Shown: positions 10,305 through 20,456, numbered from the stretch's first letter. The stretch is DNA of 64,000 nt from Nakaseomyces glabratus (GCF_010111755.1 NC_088961.1:930001-994000); one strand, 5' to 3'. Program-made: numbers and translations. The notes: a model not told the origin generated them from the letters alone.

Positions 10305-10814
10305 TTATTGTTTCGGTACTTTCTTGACGGGCATAAAATCATTGACAAGGTCCTTCACGGAGACAGGATTCGACATTTCTTGTGACTTAGCACCTATCCC
10401 AAGACCCTCTGGGTGTATCTGTTCATGCGGAAGCTTTTTCGAATGCGACTTACTATCCTCGAGTTCGTTTTCATCTGTCCAGCCCATACCACGCAGCATA
10501 GCTGCACCAAATTCTTCGACAGGCATCTCTTCATATTCTTTATCTTCCACTTTCTCAGGTAGAGCTTCGAGTTCCTGAACTATAGAATCATCGCCGATGT
10601 TGTTCTTTGCTCTCTTCAAAGCTATCGTTTCGGATTCTGCGGTAGCCAGTTCAATCTTCCGCTTCTTAGGTTTCTCTTTCTCTCTCTCATCAGCATAGTT
10701 ATACTGTGTCAACGATACTTTATCATCAACACTGGCTTCACTGCCAAATAGTTCACTGTCACCTTTCGGTACTTTCTTCTTCTTCTTGTTCTTCCCTAGC
10801 TTCAACGAAAACAT
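10305..10814 (-). CDS. SPP2: Spp2, spliceosome G-patch activator of Prp2
   Basis: Small splicing factor that binds the DEAH helicase Prp2 and couples it to the spliceosome before the first catalytic step. The 169-residue protein is Lys/Glu-rich with a nuclear-localisation-like KKKKK near the N-terminus, and has the short G-patch-like motif EFGAAMLRGMGW (about 101-112) typical of Spp2, followed by LGIGAK. The frame extends one codon to a GTG; the ATG at 10814 is the start. Convergent with MDM32, as in S. cerevisiae YOR147W-YOR148C. Confidence 0.9.
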   Translation of the reverse strand: MFSLKLGKNKKKKKVPKGDSELFGSEASVDDKVSLTQYNYADEREKEKPKKRKIELATAESETIALKRAKNNIGDDSIVQELEALPEKVEDKEYEEMPVEEFGAAMLRGMGWTDENELEDSKSHSKKLPHEQIHPEGLGIGAKSQEMSNPVSVKDLVNDFMPVKKVPKQ

Positions 10815-11228
10815 CACCTGCTATAGACTTCCTTTTGCTCACTTCAGGTCGTAGCTGACCATTGCCATTCCAAGATCAAGCATCAGCCATCATTATCAAT
10901 ATGAGCCCAATTCAGTCACTACTCTTTCCAGCTCATCGATGCGACCATTTGAGATACCCTATTATTGTTACTCTGTACGACTAGGTGGCAAGGGGTCCCC
11001 TCCACCTTCAGTAGATTGGAAATTTCAAAGAAGAGCAAATGAAGCATATAAAAGGAACGCATTGAGTGTATAGCGGTCAAATGGTGCAGGGAATCAGGAT
11101 CCAGATCAACTCATAGAGCATATTGCCGCTTAAGGAGAAGCACATATACTTTGGTAAGTTGCAAAGAAGGTAATCTTTTAGGTTGATCTTTTGGTTAAAG
11201 CGAGTTAACAAGTGTTTCAAATAAGGAA
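10815..11228. promoter_or_regulatory. SPP2-RPT3 divergent promoter
   Basis: Contains CTCATCG (partial PAC) at 10932-10938, the proteasome box GGTGGCAAG at 10984-10992 and a consensus TATA box TATAAAAG at 11047-11054, 175 bp upstream of the RPT3 ATG. The order (proteasome box, then TATA, then gene) fits RPT3. Confidence 0.65.
10984..10992 (+). promoter_or_regulatory. PACE-like Rpn4 site upstream of RPT3
   Basis: GGTGGCAAG matches the proteasome-associated control element GGTGGCAAA in eight of nine positions and keeps the core GGTGGCA. Rpn4 binds it to co-regulate all 26S proteasome genes in yeasts. It lies 237 bp upstream of the RPT3 ATG. Confidence 0.75.
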
Positions 11229-12524
11229 ATGGAGGAACTAGGGATCTCGGGTCCATTGGAGAGCAATGGACATGCTAATGGTAATGGTGCTGGCAATGGA
11301 AATGTGAAATCATATGCAAATTTGCTCGAGCAGCTCGGGAATAGTAAAGTATTTAGCATGCAAGGCAATAACGATGTTTACCTGCGTTTGAAAAAGCTTG
11401 AAAAAGAATTAGAGCTGCTGAGCTTGCAGGAAGAATATATCAAGGATGAGCAGCGACATTTGAGACTCGAGCTAAGTAGGGCTCAGGAGGAAGTGAAAAG
11501 AATTCAATCTGTCCCCTTGGTGATAGGTCAATTCTTGGAAGCAATTGACCAGGATACAGGTATTGTATCGAGCACAACAGGTATGAACTATGTGGTAAGA
11601 ATATTATCTACATTAGACCGTGAGCAATTGAAGCCTTCTACTTCTGTGGCTTTGCACCGTCACTCAAATGCCTTGGTCGATATATTGCCACCTGACTCCG
11701 ATTCGAGTATATCGGTTATGGGAGAGAATGAAAAACCAGATGTTACATACGCTGATGTCGGTGGTCTAGACATGCAAAAACAAGAAATAAGAGAAGCTGT
11801 GGAATTACCATTGGTACAAGCAGACTTATACGAACAAATAGGTATTGATCCTCCAAGAGGTGTGCTATTGTATGGTCCTCCAGGTACAGGTAAGACAATG
11901 TTAGTTAAAGCTGTGGCAAATAGTACAAAGGCTGCATTTATTAGAGTAAATGGTTCTGAATTTGTTCAGAAATACCTGGGTGAAGGTCCTAGAATGGTTC
12001 GTGATGTTTTCAGGTTGGCAAGAGAAAATTCTCCTTCGATTGTTTTCATAGATGAAGTGGATTCCATTGCTACGAAACGTTTCGATGCTCAAACTGGTTC
12101 TGATCGTGAAGTTCAACGTATTTTGATTGAATTATTAACCCAGATGGATGGTTTTGATCAATCCACTAACGTTAAAGTTATTATGGCTACCAACAGAGCA
12201 GACACATTAGACCCAGCTCTTTTGAGACCTGGTAGACTTGATAGAAAAATCGAATTCCCATCTTTGCGTGACAGAAGAGAGCGTCGTTTAATTTTCGGTA
12301 CAATTGCAAGTAAAATGTCTTTGGCACCTGAGGCAGATCTTGATTCTTTGATCATCCGTAATGATGCCATATCTGGTGCAGTAATTGCCGCAATTATGCA
12401 AGAAGCTGGTCTACGTGCAGTCAGAAAGAACAGATATGTGATTTTACAAAGCGATCTTGAGGAGGCTTATGCTGCACAAGTTAAAACCGACAGCGATGTT
12501 GATAAATTTGACTTCTATAAATAG
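11229..12524 (+). CDS. RPT3: 26S proteasome base ATPase Rpt3
   Basis: One of six AAA ATPases of the 19S base that unfold ubiquitinated substrates and open the 20S gate. The 431-residue protein has a Gly/Asn-rich N-terminal tail (13-25), a coiled coil (about 50-92), an OB-like region, Walker A GPPGTGKT (216-223), Walker B FIDEVD (273-278), an ATNRAD sensor region and arginine fingers in RPGRLDR. It ends in FYK, the HbYX motif that docks into the 20S alpha ring. In S. cerevisiae it is YDR394W, away from SPP2 and SMP3, which flank it here. CTG codons in its coiled coil encode conserved leucines. Confidence 0.98.
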   Translation: MEELGISGPLESNGHANGNGAGNGNVKSYANLLEQLGNSKVFSMQGNNDVYLRLKKLEKELELLSLQEEYIKDEQRHLRLELSRAQEEVKRIQSVPLVIGQFLEAIDQDTGIVSSTTGMNYVVRILSTLDREQLKPSTSVALHRHSNALVDILPPDSDSSISVMGENEKPDVTYADVGGLDMQKQEIREAVELPLVQADLYEQIGIDPPRGVLLYGPPGTGKTMLVKAVANSTKAAFIRVNGSEFVQKYLGEGPRMVRDVFRLARENSPSIVFIDEVDSIATKRFDAQTGSDREVQRILIELLTQMDGFDQSTNVKVIMATNRADTLDPALLRPGRLDRKIEFPSLRDRRERRLIFGTIASKMSLAPEADLDSLIIRNDAISGAVIAAIMQEAGLRAVRKNRYVILQSDLEEAYAAQVKTDSDVDKFDFYK

Positions 12525-12642
12525 GCGAAGTATACATGTCATCCTTCTATTTGTATAAATAATATATTTGTCATTGCATCACAACTGATTTCAGTTATAT
12601 ACGATGATTATTCTAGTGTTTTGTGGTAGTAGTTACGATAAA

Positions 12643-14133
12643 TCAGAGTGATACCTTGTATTCAGACAAGCCGATAATGTTCTGAATTCCACTATCCAAA
12701 TGATCTAAATCAAGATGTGGAAATACTGAATTCTCTTTTGTTACAAGATACGTTTGGTTTAACGCAGCGACATTAGAAGTCATTGAATTTGGTACTATCA
12801 ACCGAAGGCTTTTTACACCATTTATCCTAAAGTTTTGAATTGCTTCCAATACAAGATCAAAATCACAACCTTTCAGATCAACAACATGGTTCGTTTTGAC
12901 GTTGAATTGAACTAGATCCAAGTTTTCAATATTGTTAACAATAGAAGTGGTTGATACTGTCAGTATATCATTGTTGTACAACCAGGTTGGAGGCGAGTAC
13001 GTTTTCCACCATATGTCGATAGTTAAGTCCTGTTCAGCGTTAATATTGGATATCATTGGTATCACTCCTCCTTGGTGGAATATACCCATTATTATGCACA
13101 TCGCTGCATTGAATACCAACCATATCCTAAATAAATATGGTCTGTATCTAAATCGTGTTAGTAATGTAGAAAATAATGGAACTACTGGTAGCAAGAATCT
13201 TAGTTCCTGGTGTCTAAGGGCAGATAGAAAGAATAAAGATGAAATTATACTCAACAGCGGTAAGTTTAGAAAATCGTTCTTGGTATTTCTTATCATTAAA
13301 AGGCCAGGGCCTAATATAAGTGGTATATTTACCAGCAAGTGAGTGTATCTTGGATGCAGGCCATGTTTTGCCAAGTTGTCCACATTCAGATTATATACCA
13401 CATTCTTTAAAGGGGCTATTATTATTTCATCAGATTCGTACATGAAAGTGTCAAAATAAACTATAATTGAAGTTGATAAAGTCATGGAAACAGCAATAAC
13501 TACCATTTGTATCCACTTTCGGTAAAGCACCTTTAGAAACACTTGAATGGATGGAAGTAGTAAGAAAGCTGGAAATGAAATTCTAGTGAAAGTCCCTACT
13601 GAAATCAAGAACCCAGTTGACACCAACTGCAGTAACCCAGCCTTATTCGATAGTATATCTGTGTAATTTGAGAGTACCAGAAGTAATAATATTGTCTCTA
13701 ATGAATTTGAAAATGAATGGCACTGGTAACACCATGTTATGTAAGAGGATAGGATAAAGACTAGTGCTTCATTTACTCGACCTTTATTTTGTAGTTTGTT
13801 TTCGTTTACCAGCTTTGGGAGAGCATAATATAGTACTGATAAATACAACATAAAATTGTAAAATCTTATGATTCGGAGAATGTTCAAGGGGTTTTGTACT
13901 TTCAGTATATCTCGCATAAGGTAAAACAATGGACCATAAAATGCATATAGTGGGAAGTAACTTCTTGCGTTATTTGTTGGCTCAAACTCCCATGGCACAG
14001 TTCCGCTTATTCCGTAGAATTTTATCATGAGCATCTCCAAAGTCTGGAAATGCTCATCAGGGTGTATATAAGATGGTTGAAGTGCAACCACCAATCCAAT
14101 TGCGGGAAGCAACCAAATCAATTTGTTGTCCAT
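12643..14133 (-). CDS. SMP3: GPI fourth-mannose alpha-1,2-mannosyltransferase Smp3 (PIG-Z)
   Basis: ER membrane enzyme that adds the fourth, essential mannose to the GPI-anchor precursor, using dolichol-phosphate-mannose. The 496-residue protein is a multi-spanning GT22 family member. The luminal first-loop motif HPDEHFQ is at 24-30, after a first hydrophobic segment, and several further transmembrane segments follow to about residue 370, with a soluble C-terminus. The family length is about 500. The window also encodes a GPI protein (SED1), though not as an operon-like unit. Next to SPP2/RPT3; S. cerevisiae YOR149C. Confidence 0.93.
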   Translation of the reverse strand: MDNKLIWLLPAIGLVVALQPSYIHPDEHFQTLEMLMIKFYGISGTVPWEFEPTNNARSYFPLYAFYGPLFYLMRDILKVQNPLNILRIIRFYNFMLYLSVLYYALPKLVNENKLQNKGRVNEALVFILSSYITWCYQCHSFSNSLETILLLLVLSNYTDILSNKAGLLQLVSTGFLISVGTFTRISFPAFLLLPSIQVFLKVLYRKWIQMVVIAVSMTLSTSIIVYFDTFMYESDEIIIAPLKNVVYNLNVDNLAKHGLHPRYTHLLVNIPLILGPGLLMIRNTKNDFLNLPLLSIISSLFFLSALRHQELRFLLPVVPLFSTLLTRFRYRPYLFRIWLVFNAAMCIIMGIFHQGGVIPMISNINAEQDLTIDIWWKTYSPPTWLYNNDILTVSTTSIVNNIENLDLVQFNVKTNHVVDLKGCDFDLVLEAIQNFRINGVKSLRLIVPNSMTSNVAALNQTYLVTKENSVFPHLDLDHLDSGIQNIIGLSEYKVSL

Positions 14134-14297
14134 CTAGTCAAAAATTCAGTTATTAGAGAAGATTGGAAAGCCCCCAGAGCCTAACAATATCAGTGTTGAT
14201 GGACTGTTTAATTAGAAATTCATATCAGTTTAATTGTATGAACTGCACTTATCGGTCTAAAACATCTCATCCATCTCATCCATCAGCTGTATTGGCA

Positions 14298-14305
14298 TTC
14301 ACATG
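14298..14305 (-). promoter_or_regulatory. UAS-INO-like (Ino2/Ino4) site upstream of CPT1
   Basis: TTCACATG, the reverse complement of CATGTGAA, matches the core of the inositol/choline-sensitive element (consensus CATGTGAAAT). It lies 282 bp upstream of the CPT1 ATG. Phospholipid genes including CPT1 are known targets of Ino2-Ino4 in S. cerevisiae. Confidence 0.6.
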
Positions 14306-14367
14306 TGCTGTTCCAGTGCTAAAAAGTGTCAAAAAGTGAAAAAAAAAAATCGAATCAAAACTGTTTT

Positions 14368-14375
14368 GCGATGAG
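14368..14375 (+). promoter_or_regulatory. PAC octamer in SMP3-CPT1 promoter
   Basis: GCGATGAG, about 212 bp upstream of CPT1 and 235 bp upstream of SMP3. A poly-A tract at 14340-14349 may serve as a weak RRPE partner. Neither gene is a classic ribosome-biogenesis target. Confidence 0.4.
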
Positions 14376-14586
14376 GTTCGAAAGATTGATGTTACCTGCT
14401 TTGTTGCATAATAAAGAAGTAATAAACCGTTCTATTTTAATAACCACGACATTTAAAGTCATTCCTTTGCCTCTAGAGGTTGTTTAGAACTCATACAGTC
14501 CAGGAAATTAATAAGATAGTAGCGTAGAAGGAAGATTGAAGGTAAGTGAAAAATAAAGGGACACAAATTTACAGTAATACTAAACC

Positions 14587-15780
14587 ATGGGTTATTTTAT
14601 TCCTAAGGAAGCTATTGCTAATTTGAAGTACTATAAGTATCAAAGTGAAGACAGATCCTTGATCTCTAATTACATTTTGCGACCATACTGGAGATGGTTT
14701 TCGCAGCTGTTCCCAATGTGGATGGCACCAAACTTGGTTACACTATCTGGTTTAGGTTTCATTATCCTAAATGTGCTGACTGTGTTGTATTATGATCCTT
14801 ATTTAAACACAGAAACGCCCAGATGGACATACTTCTCCTATGCCCTAGGTTTATTCCTGTACCAAACATTTGATGCTTGTGATGGTATGCATGCGCGTCG
14901 TACTGGTCAATCAAGCCCATTGGGGGAGCTATTCGATCATTGTATTGACTCTTTGAATACCACCTTATCCCTGTTTCCTGTTTGTTCAATGCTTGGTTGT
15001 GGTTATTCTATGATTTTGATTGGTACACAATTTATGGTTCTCGGAAATTTCTACTTGAGTACATGGGAGGAGTTCTATACCCACAGATTGTTTCTAAGTG
15101 AATTTTCGGGTCCTGTTGAAGGTATTTTATTGCTTGTCTTCCAGTTCATACTATGTGGTCTTTTTGGTACTCAGAGAGTTTGGCACACTAAACTGCTATC
15201 GATTCACTTACCTTTGACTATTGGTAACTCAGATATTTTCGAATTGGAAACTGTTCATTTGATGATCTGTTTTTCTACATTTGCTCTATTATTTAACATT
15301 CTTGCGGCAACTAGTAATGTCTTCCAGTATTTCAAAGAGCACAATAAGAAGAATGACATGGAAGAAGTCGAGGCTGAGAAGAAAGAAGCCATGATTGCCC
15401 TTATGCCATTCTTTATTTATTTTGCTACTGTTTTCGCTTTAGTTGCAGTAGATAACTTGTTCATTTCATTCCCATTTATCATTTCAGTTGGTTTGACAAT
15501 GGCATTTGTTGTGGGCCGTATGATTGTTGGTCATCTAACTAAGCAAAAGTTCCCATTAGTCAACTTTCCAATGTTTATCCCAATCTCTCAGTTGATCATG
15601 TACATAATTTTCGTTTGCTATTTCAAATCTGATAGAGAGACCATGGTATTGGCTTTATTGTGGGGTGGATTTGGTGTCAGTCTAGGTATCCATGCGATGT
15701 TCATAAATGAGATTATCTATGAATTCACCACCTACCTTGATGTTTATGCCTTAAGTATCAAACATCCAAAATCTACTTAG
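14587..15780 (+). CDS. CPT1: Cholinephosphotransferase (CDP-choline branch)
   Basis: Integral ER/Golgi enzyme that transfers phosphocholine from CDP-choline to diacylglycerol, the last step of the Kennedy pathway. The 397-residue protein has the CDP-alcohol phosphotransferase signature with DG (99-100), AR (103-104), G113, D117 and D121, and about eight transmembrane segments. Several stretches match Cpt1 better than the paralogue Ept1, such as DACDGMHARRTGQ and the C-terminal ALSIKHPK. The gene is one uninterrupted frame, while S. cerevisiae CPT1 and EPT1 contain introns. It is also next to TOM22 and KRE33, as CPT1 is. Confidence 0.9.
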   Translation: MGYFIPKEAIANLKYYKYQSEDRSLISNYILRPYWRWFSQLFPMWMAPNLVTLSGLGFIILNVLTVLYYDPYLNTETPRWTYFSYALGLFLYQTFDACDGMHARRTGQSSPLGELFDHCIDSLNTTLSLFPVCSMLGCGYSMILIGTQFMVLGNFYLSTWEEFYTHRLFLSEFSGPVEGILLLVFQFILCGLFGTQRVWHTKLLSIHLPLTIGNSDIFELETVHLMICFSTFALLFNILAATSNVFQYFKEHNKKNDMEEVEAEKKEAMIALMPFFIYFATVFALVAVDNLFISFPFIISVGLTMAFVVGRMIVGHLTKQKFPLVNFPMFIPISQLIMYIIFVCYFKSDRETMVLALLWGGFGVSLGIHAMFINEIIYEFTTYLDVYALSIKHPKST

Positions 15781-16358
15781 AAATTTGGATAACTTATTAA
15801 AATAACGTGATATAATTCAATGCCATATAAACTTATAAAAGTACCTAGCTATTAAAGCATAAACTTCAGATATGTGTATAAAGAGTCATTATAAGGTCTC
15901 TATAAAATATAGTTGTCTGAGCAACAGCCGATGCTAAGGAGATAGAAAAAATTGAAGAAGAAAGTACCTAGGACTTTTTTTATTGCTATGTAATATTTGC
16001 TTGGTACCATAAACGGCTTATGTACAAGTGAAACTGATAATTAGGTAAAGAAATAATATCGAGAAAAATTCATGTGTTTTAGTACATTATATTGCAACAC
16101 TGGAATCAAAGTTCTTCATTAGGTCGTTTTAGTTCCATCCTGGTAACAATTACTGAACCTTTGCAAGTCAAAGATCCTCTCGTCAAGTTAAATTGGCAAA
16201 GTGTACTTTGTTCTAGTCGGAAAAATGAGAGCAAAGCGTAGCAATGATGAAATGGCATGGAAAATTACCTAAAAAAATTGATGATCATGTAAATTTGGAA
16301 ACTTTGGGAAACAAAAATAAAGTAAATATTATTAAAATTTCATTTGAGTCTCATTGGA
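15781..16358. other. CPT1-TOM22 convergent intergenic region
   Basis: 578 bp between two stop codons. AT-rich, no open frame or RNA gene recognised. A C-box-like ATGATGA near 16243 has no partner D box at the right distance. Confidence 0.5.
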
Positions 16359-16796
16359 TTATGCTGTGGCAACGGTGTTTTTCTCATCACCTTGGGCCAA
16401 GATATCGTTAGCGTCCTTTTGTAGGTCAAAAGTCTTCTCCATCTCAATCAGTTGCTGTTCAGCCAAGATGGAAAGCGATAGAGGCACACCTAGGAGTAGC
16501 GCAGAAGTGGTCAGAGTCCATGCCAATCCACTGCCCCTGGTGAAAGCAGACTTTATAATAGAACAGGAAGTGGAGAAAACAGCACAAATTCTGTTCTTGT
16601 GTTGTGGTGGAATAATATCCTTCAATGCTTTGACTCTATCCAAGAGAGTCTCGTTCTCATCAAAATCATCTTCAAAGTCACTGTCATCTTCTTCATCCTC
16701 AACTCTAGCGCCTTTAACTGCAACATCACCTAGACCAGCTGGGGTAACTGGTGGATCCTGGACTGTGTCCTCCTTAATTTCTGTTAATTCAACCAT
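16359..16796 (-). CDS. TOM22: Tom22, central receptor of the mitochondrial TOM complex
   Basis: Receptor and organiser of the outer-membrane translocase, receiving preproteins from Tom20 and Tom70. The 145-residue protein has an acidic cytosolic domain (the run EDEEDDSDFEDDFDENE at about 33-49), an LLDRVKALKDIIPP helix that is well conserved, a single transmembrane segment at about 90-112 and a short intermembrane tail. S. cerevisiae Tom22 is 152 residues. Convergent with CPT1 and followed upstream by KRE33, as in YNL130C-YNL132W. Confidence 0.96.
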   Translation of the reverse strand: MVELTEIKEDTVQDPPVTPAGLGDVAVKGARVEDEEDDSDFEDDFDENETLLDRVKALKDIIPPQHKNRICAVFSTSCSIIKSAFTRGSGLAWTLTTSALLLGVPLSLSILAEQQLIEMEKTFDLQKDANDILAQGDEKNTVATA

Positions 16797-17173
16797 TTCT
16801 TATAAAGGATAAATGTCGTGCGTCCCTGTAGTCTACTATTCAACACTAGAGAGGTTCTTGTTCTATTGTGCATAAAATGGAGGGCCCCACCACTAGTATT
16901 CAAAATGCTCTCTAATTATACTGCACTTTCCAATGATTTCCTCTTTGTTCAAGCTTTTTTCCAAAAAGTCGTCCAGTTGACCAGTATAACGTTAATAGTG
17001 ATATCAAGCAGGCCAGCATATAGAAATATTCCTAAAAGATATTACTTGCAAGTTGATACCTAATTATCTCTTTTTTAATTATCGTTGTTATTGCAGTCAA
17101 TATAATGTACATAATGTTGTATATATGGGATGTATGGTGGTAATACAAAGAGCGAATTCAAAGAGCATGGCTA
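16797..17173. other. TOM22 promoter / KRE33 3' region
   Basis: 377 bp between two minus-strand genes. No clear regulatory site or gene recognised. Confidence 0.4.
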
Positions 17174-20100
17174 TTATTTTTTACTCTTCTTAGATTTTTT
17201 GCTCTTCTTAACAGCATTCATTTCCTGTTTCATTATGCTGTCAGCACTTTCAGTGGTTCTTTTCTTACCTGTCTGCAGGCTCACTACACCTTCACTCTTA
17301 GCAGCTTTCTCTAAACTCTTCTTGGATTTCTCCCATTCTTCGTTATTTTCATCTATGGCATATTTGTTCAAGTTCAAAGAGTTGATCAGTTCTTTCTGTT
17401 TCTCCTTCATGGCCTTGATAGCTTCCGAACCAGCTTCTTCAAGGTCTTCCTCCATTTGGTCAAAAGCTTGAGCTGCATCATAGGTGGTGATATCCTCACC
17501 GTTCATGTCAGCAAGTTCGTCATCCTGTTGCTCGGGCAGCTGTTGTTCAATAGTTTCACTCAGTAGATTACGGAAGTATACTGAGAACTTCCTCATAATC
17601 TTGGAGAACATAGCAATTGTTTGGTTGGATGGCAAGTTCAACTCCTTTGTGATGTCATCGATGCTCTTGTGCTGCAAACCGATAGCAAGTAGAATGGCAC
17701 TCTGTACACTCGACAGCTTGACGCTGTCACCCATCTTGTCACCAAAGTATAGTATCGATAGCATTGGAAGCAAATCTACAATAACATGGTAATCCAGAAG
17801 ATTGTTTGCATAGCTGTCTAATCTCTTTAGATCGAATGGGGAGAAAATGTCATCCAGTTGACTCTTGGTTAGTTCTTTGACGGTATGCTGTTCCTCCAAG
17901 GTCTTGCCCGGTTTCTTACTACTTTCAATTACACCAAGCGCTTGAACTGCTGTGAATTTGCTAAAGTCGTACGATAGAAGTGATAGGAACCTCTTTCTGA
18001 AATCATTGGCGAATTCGACTAACCAGTGAGATTCTCTACCTTCTAGCACCTTCAACATAACACAAGTGTGTTCACCAGTAAGCTCATTGGCAGTTTGACG
18101 TAAGTATACTGGAGCATAATCATTGTTCTTCCAAAACTTATGTAGTGCTGGTGTTAGACCATATGATACACCCAGGTAATGTAGGAAGTGTGGTGGTTGC
18201 TCTGAAAGTTTTAGAAGCAAAGGTGGCAACGTCTTAGCGTCCCTCAACTTGACTTCGTCCTTTAGTAAGTTGGCTTTTTCTAGTTCCTTAGGATCAACTC
18301 TCTTTAAGGAGAAATCTCTAGGTTTAGTATCTTCAGAAAGATCAGTAAACTTACCTTCAAAATAGTCCTTCAGTAGTTCCATTGCACGCGAACCGTAACC
18401 CATAGAGGAATATTCAGGGTTGGTGGCAATTCTAACTACTCTTGCACCACTTAAACCAGCAAATTCTTCATCTTGGAATTGTTGAGAGACTAGCCATGGG
18501 ATAAGATCACCACCGGCTCTTTGGCCACGAGATAGGGAGTTCCTCACACTGCTTTTAGAGATTTCACCTTCTAGAGCAATCTGAATTACACACAGAGGAT
18601 CTGGAATTCTACCACCATCTTTTGGATCTATTGGAGGCAATAACACAAATAGCTGATGCGCTGGAGCATCACTCATTAATTGCAAATCATTTGGAGAATT
18701 CTTGTAGTGGGAGGAGACATATAGAGCCATCATCTTCTCCAAGAAGGATTCCGAAACAGGGTGATAAGAAAACAGAGTGTCTCTATTTACAATGAACAGG
18801 TTACATTGGCTTGGGTGTGGAGTACCTCTAGCGGCAAAACGTGGGTTTTTGATCAACGTGACATCTAGACATAGAAGTTTATTCAACCATTTTTCAACTG
18901 GATCACCAGGAGCGTATCTGATAGGTTCATCCAATGAAACTTCCTTTAATTGACGGCTTAGGTGACTTCTAGTATCCTTTTGTGAATCCCTCGACACTAC
19001 AGTTGTCTGAGTGGCATCATCAGTTGTCTGCACCGTTTGGGTACGTAGTTGTTGGATAAGCTTTAAGGACAATGATCTACCGGTACCTTCGTAACCATTG
19101 ATTGTGGAGGCCATAAACACTAGATAAGGACCCAGCAGGTTTTTAACAATTGGTAGTGGGATTGCGGCGGCTTCATCGATTACAACCAATTCAGCTTGTC
19201 CCAACACATATGAGTCCTGGGGCAGTATATATTGGATTGTCTGTCTATGGTCTCTCTTGATGTCAACCCTGACAATAGCCTTGTTGAAGTCAGGATTAGT
19301 AGATTGTATAATGTCGTAGTCGGCATGTTCTTGATAGCCAAGAGCATCGAAACCTTTGAAGATGAATTCGAAAAGCGTCTTTAAATTTTCTGGCGATGGA
19401 GATGTAACGAATATATTAGAGTAACCGTGAGCTACTGCAGCAGCAATTGCGATACCTAGCGCTGCAGATTTACCTCTACCTCTACCGGCAGTCAATGCCA
19501 CTGTGGTGTTCAAAGTTTTCTCTGAGATGGCATCGATAAATGACAGAATGGCATGTGCTTGGTTCACAGTTCTTGATAATGACACTAAGGAGCCCGCAGG
19601 TTGTACATCTTCTAGCGATTCTTTCAAGTCCTTCAATTCCTGTTGTTTTGGGGTCAATTCGTCGGAGTCCGCTGGAGGAAGAGCCTTAACAGACTTTGCA
19701 CCTGAGATCGGTAGTACATTCAGCTCATCGTCCACTACCAGACAGTTAGGGTTGGAACCCAGCGACAGGATAAATCTTTCATTGAATCTTGCCACCACAT
19801 CATCGTGCGCCTCGGTACGGTATCTGGAGTGAATGTCCATAGTCATAGTGTAGAGCTGTTTCAGCGAGGACATAGATTTCAGCAGAATAACCACTATACC
19901 ACCACCTTCGACAGTCTCAATTGTCCTGGCCAACAAGTTCGGAGTCAAAGCTTCGAAATCCTGCAGGATACACATACCGTAAGTGTTACCTAGAATTTTC
20001 TCCGTCTCCTTATAGTATACGTATCTGATGTTCTGGTTGGAGATAAATGTCTCGAAGGGGTCCATTTCGTTGGCCTCCCTGGTGCCTCGCTTGATCTCCT

Positions 20101-20335
20101 TCTTGATCTTGTTCTCTCTTTTCTTCCTGTGAGAAGTGAACCCGAGCAGCTTCTTCTTGTACGCCCACAGCACAGACTTGTTCATCTTCAAATCAGCACT
20201 CATCATCAAATAGTGCAAGTTGGGCAGCTGGTTCCTGGCTTTGTCACCAACAATGACAAAGAACGACCTCTGCTTGGTCTGAACACCATTCCTGATCAGC
20301 GCCGGAACACGGGAGTCAATAGCTTTCTTCGCCAT
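17174..20335 (-). CDS. KRE33: RNA cytidine acetyltransferase Kre33 (NAT10)
   Basis: Makes N4-acetylcytidine in 18S rRNA (guided by snoRNAs) and in tRNA-Ser/Leu (with Tan1), and is required for 40S assembly. The 1053-residue protein has the N-terminal TmcA-like domain, a RecA-like helicase module with Walker A GRGRGKS (284-290) and Walker B VVIDEAAAIPLP, then a GNAT acetyltransferase domain with the acetyl-CoA loop around RIATNPEYSSMGYGSRA. It ends in a KKSKK tail. Length matches S. cerevisiae (1056). The promoter has a strong PAC/RRPE combination. This is a textbook member of the ribosome-biogenesis regulon. Confidence 0.98.
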   Translation of the reverse strand: MAKKAIDSRVPALIRNGVQTKQRSFFVIVGDKARNQLPNLHYLMMSADLKMNKSVLWAYKKKLLGFTSHRKKRENKIKKEIKRGTREANEMDPFETFISNQNIRYVYYKETEKILGNTYGMCILQDFEALTPNLLARTIETVEGGGIVVILLKSMSSLKQLYTMTMDIHSRYRTEAHDDVVARFNERFILSLGSNPNCLVVDDELNVLPISGAKSVKALPPADSDELTPKQQELKDLKESLEDVQPAGSLVSLSRTVNQAHAILSFIDAISEKTLNTTVALTAGRGRGKSAALGIAIAAAVAHGYSNIFVTSPSPENLKTLFEFIFKGFDALGYQEHADYDIIQSTNPDFNKAIVRVDIKRDHRQTIQYILPQDSYVLGQAELVVIDEAAAIPLPIVKNLLGPYLVFMASTINGYEGTGRSLSLKLIQQLRTQTVQTTDDATQTTVVSRDSQKDTRSHLSRQLKEVSLDEPIRYAPGDPVEKWLNKLLCLDVTLIKNPRFAARGTPHPSQCNLFIVNRDTLFSYHPVSESFLEKMMALYVSSHYKNSPNDLQLMSDAPAHQLFVLLPPIDPKDGGRIPDPLCVIQIALEGEISKSSVRNSLSRGQRAGGDLIPWLVSQQFQDEEFAGLSGARVVRIATNPEYSSMGYGSRAMELLKDYFEGKFTDLSEDTKPRDFSLKRVDPKELEKANLLKDEVKLRDAKTLPPLLLKLSEQPPHFLHYLGVSYGLTPALHKFWKNNDYAPVYLRQTANELTGEHTCVMLKVLEGRESHWLVEFANDFRKRFLSLLSYDFSKFTAVQALGVIESSKKPGKTLEEQHTVKELTKSQLDDIFSPFDLKRLDSYANNLLDYHVIVDLLPMLSILYFGDKMGDSVKLSSVQSAILLAIGLQHKSIDDITKELNLPSNQTIAMFSKIMRKFSVYFRNLLSETIEQQLPEQQDDELADMNGEDITTYDAAQAFDQMEEDLEEAGSEAIKAMKEKQKELINSLNLNKYAIDENNEEWEKSKKSLEKAAKSEGVVSLQTGKKRTTESADSIMKQEMNAVKKSKKSKKSKK

Positions 20336-20456
20336 CTTTCACCTTTCTCGCAATGTTATTACTTTAAGTATGATATATCTTGCCAAGAGGTTGCTACAAA
20401 AACACAAGGACCCAAGTCAATTGCTAGTTTCCCATACTACAGGCTCATTTTAATAG

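Larger units (their letters stand above)
14134..14586. other. SMP3-CPT1 divergent promoter
   Basis: Shared upstream region of two membrane-lipid enzymes. It carries CTCATCC repeats near 14268-14285, an inositol-response element (14298-14305), an A-tract, and a PAC octamer GCGATGAG at 14368-14375. Confidence 0.6.

Noticed and set aside
16241..16300. C-box-like ATGATGA suggesting a box C/D snoRNA
   Set aside because: No D box (CTGA) downstream at a suitable distance and no terminal stem.
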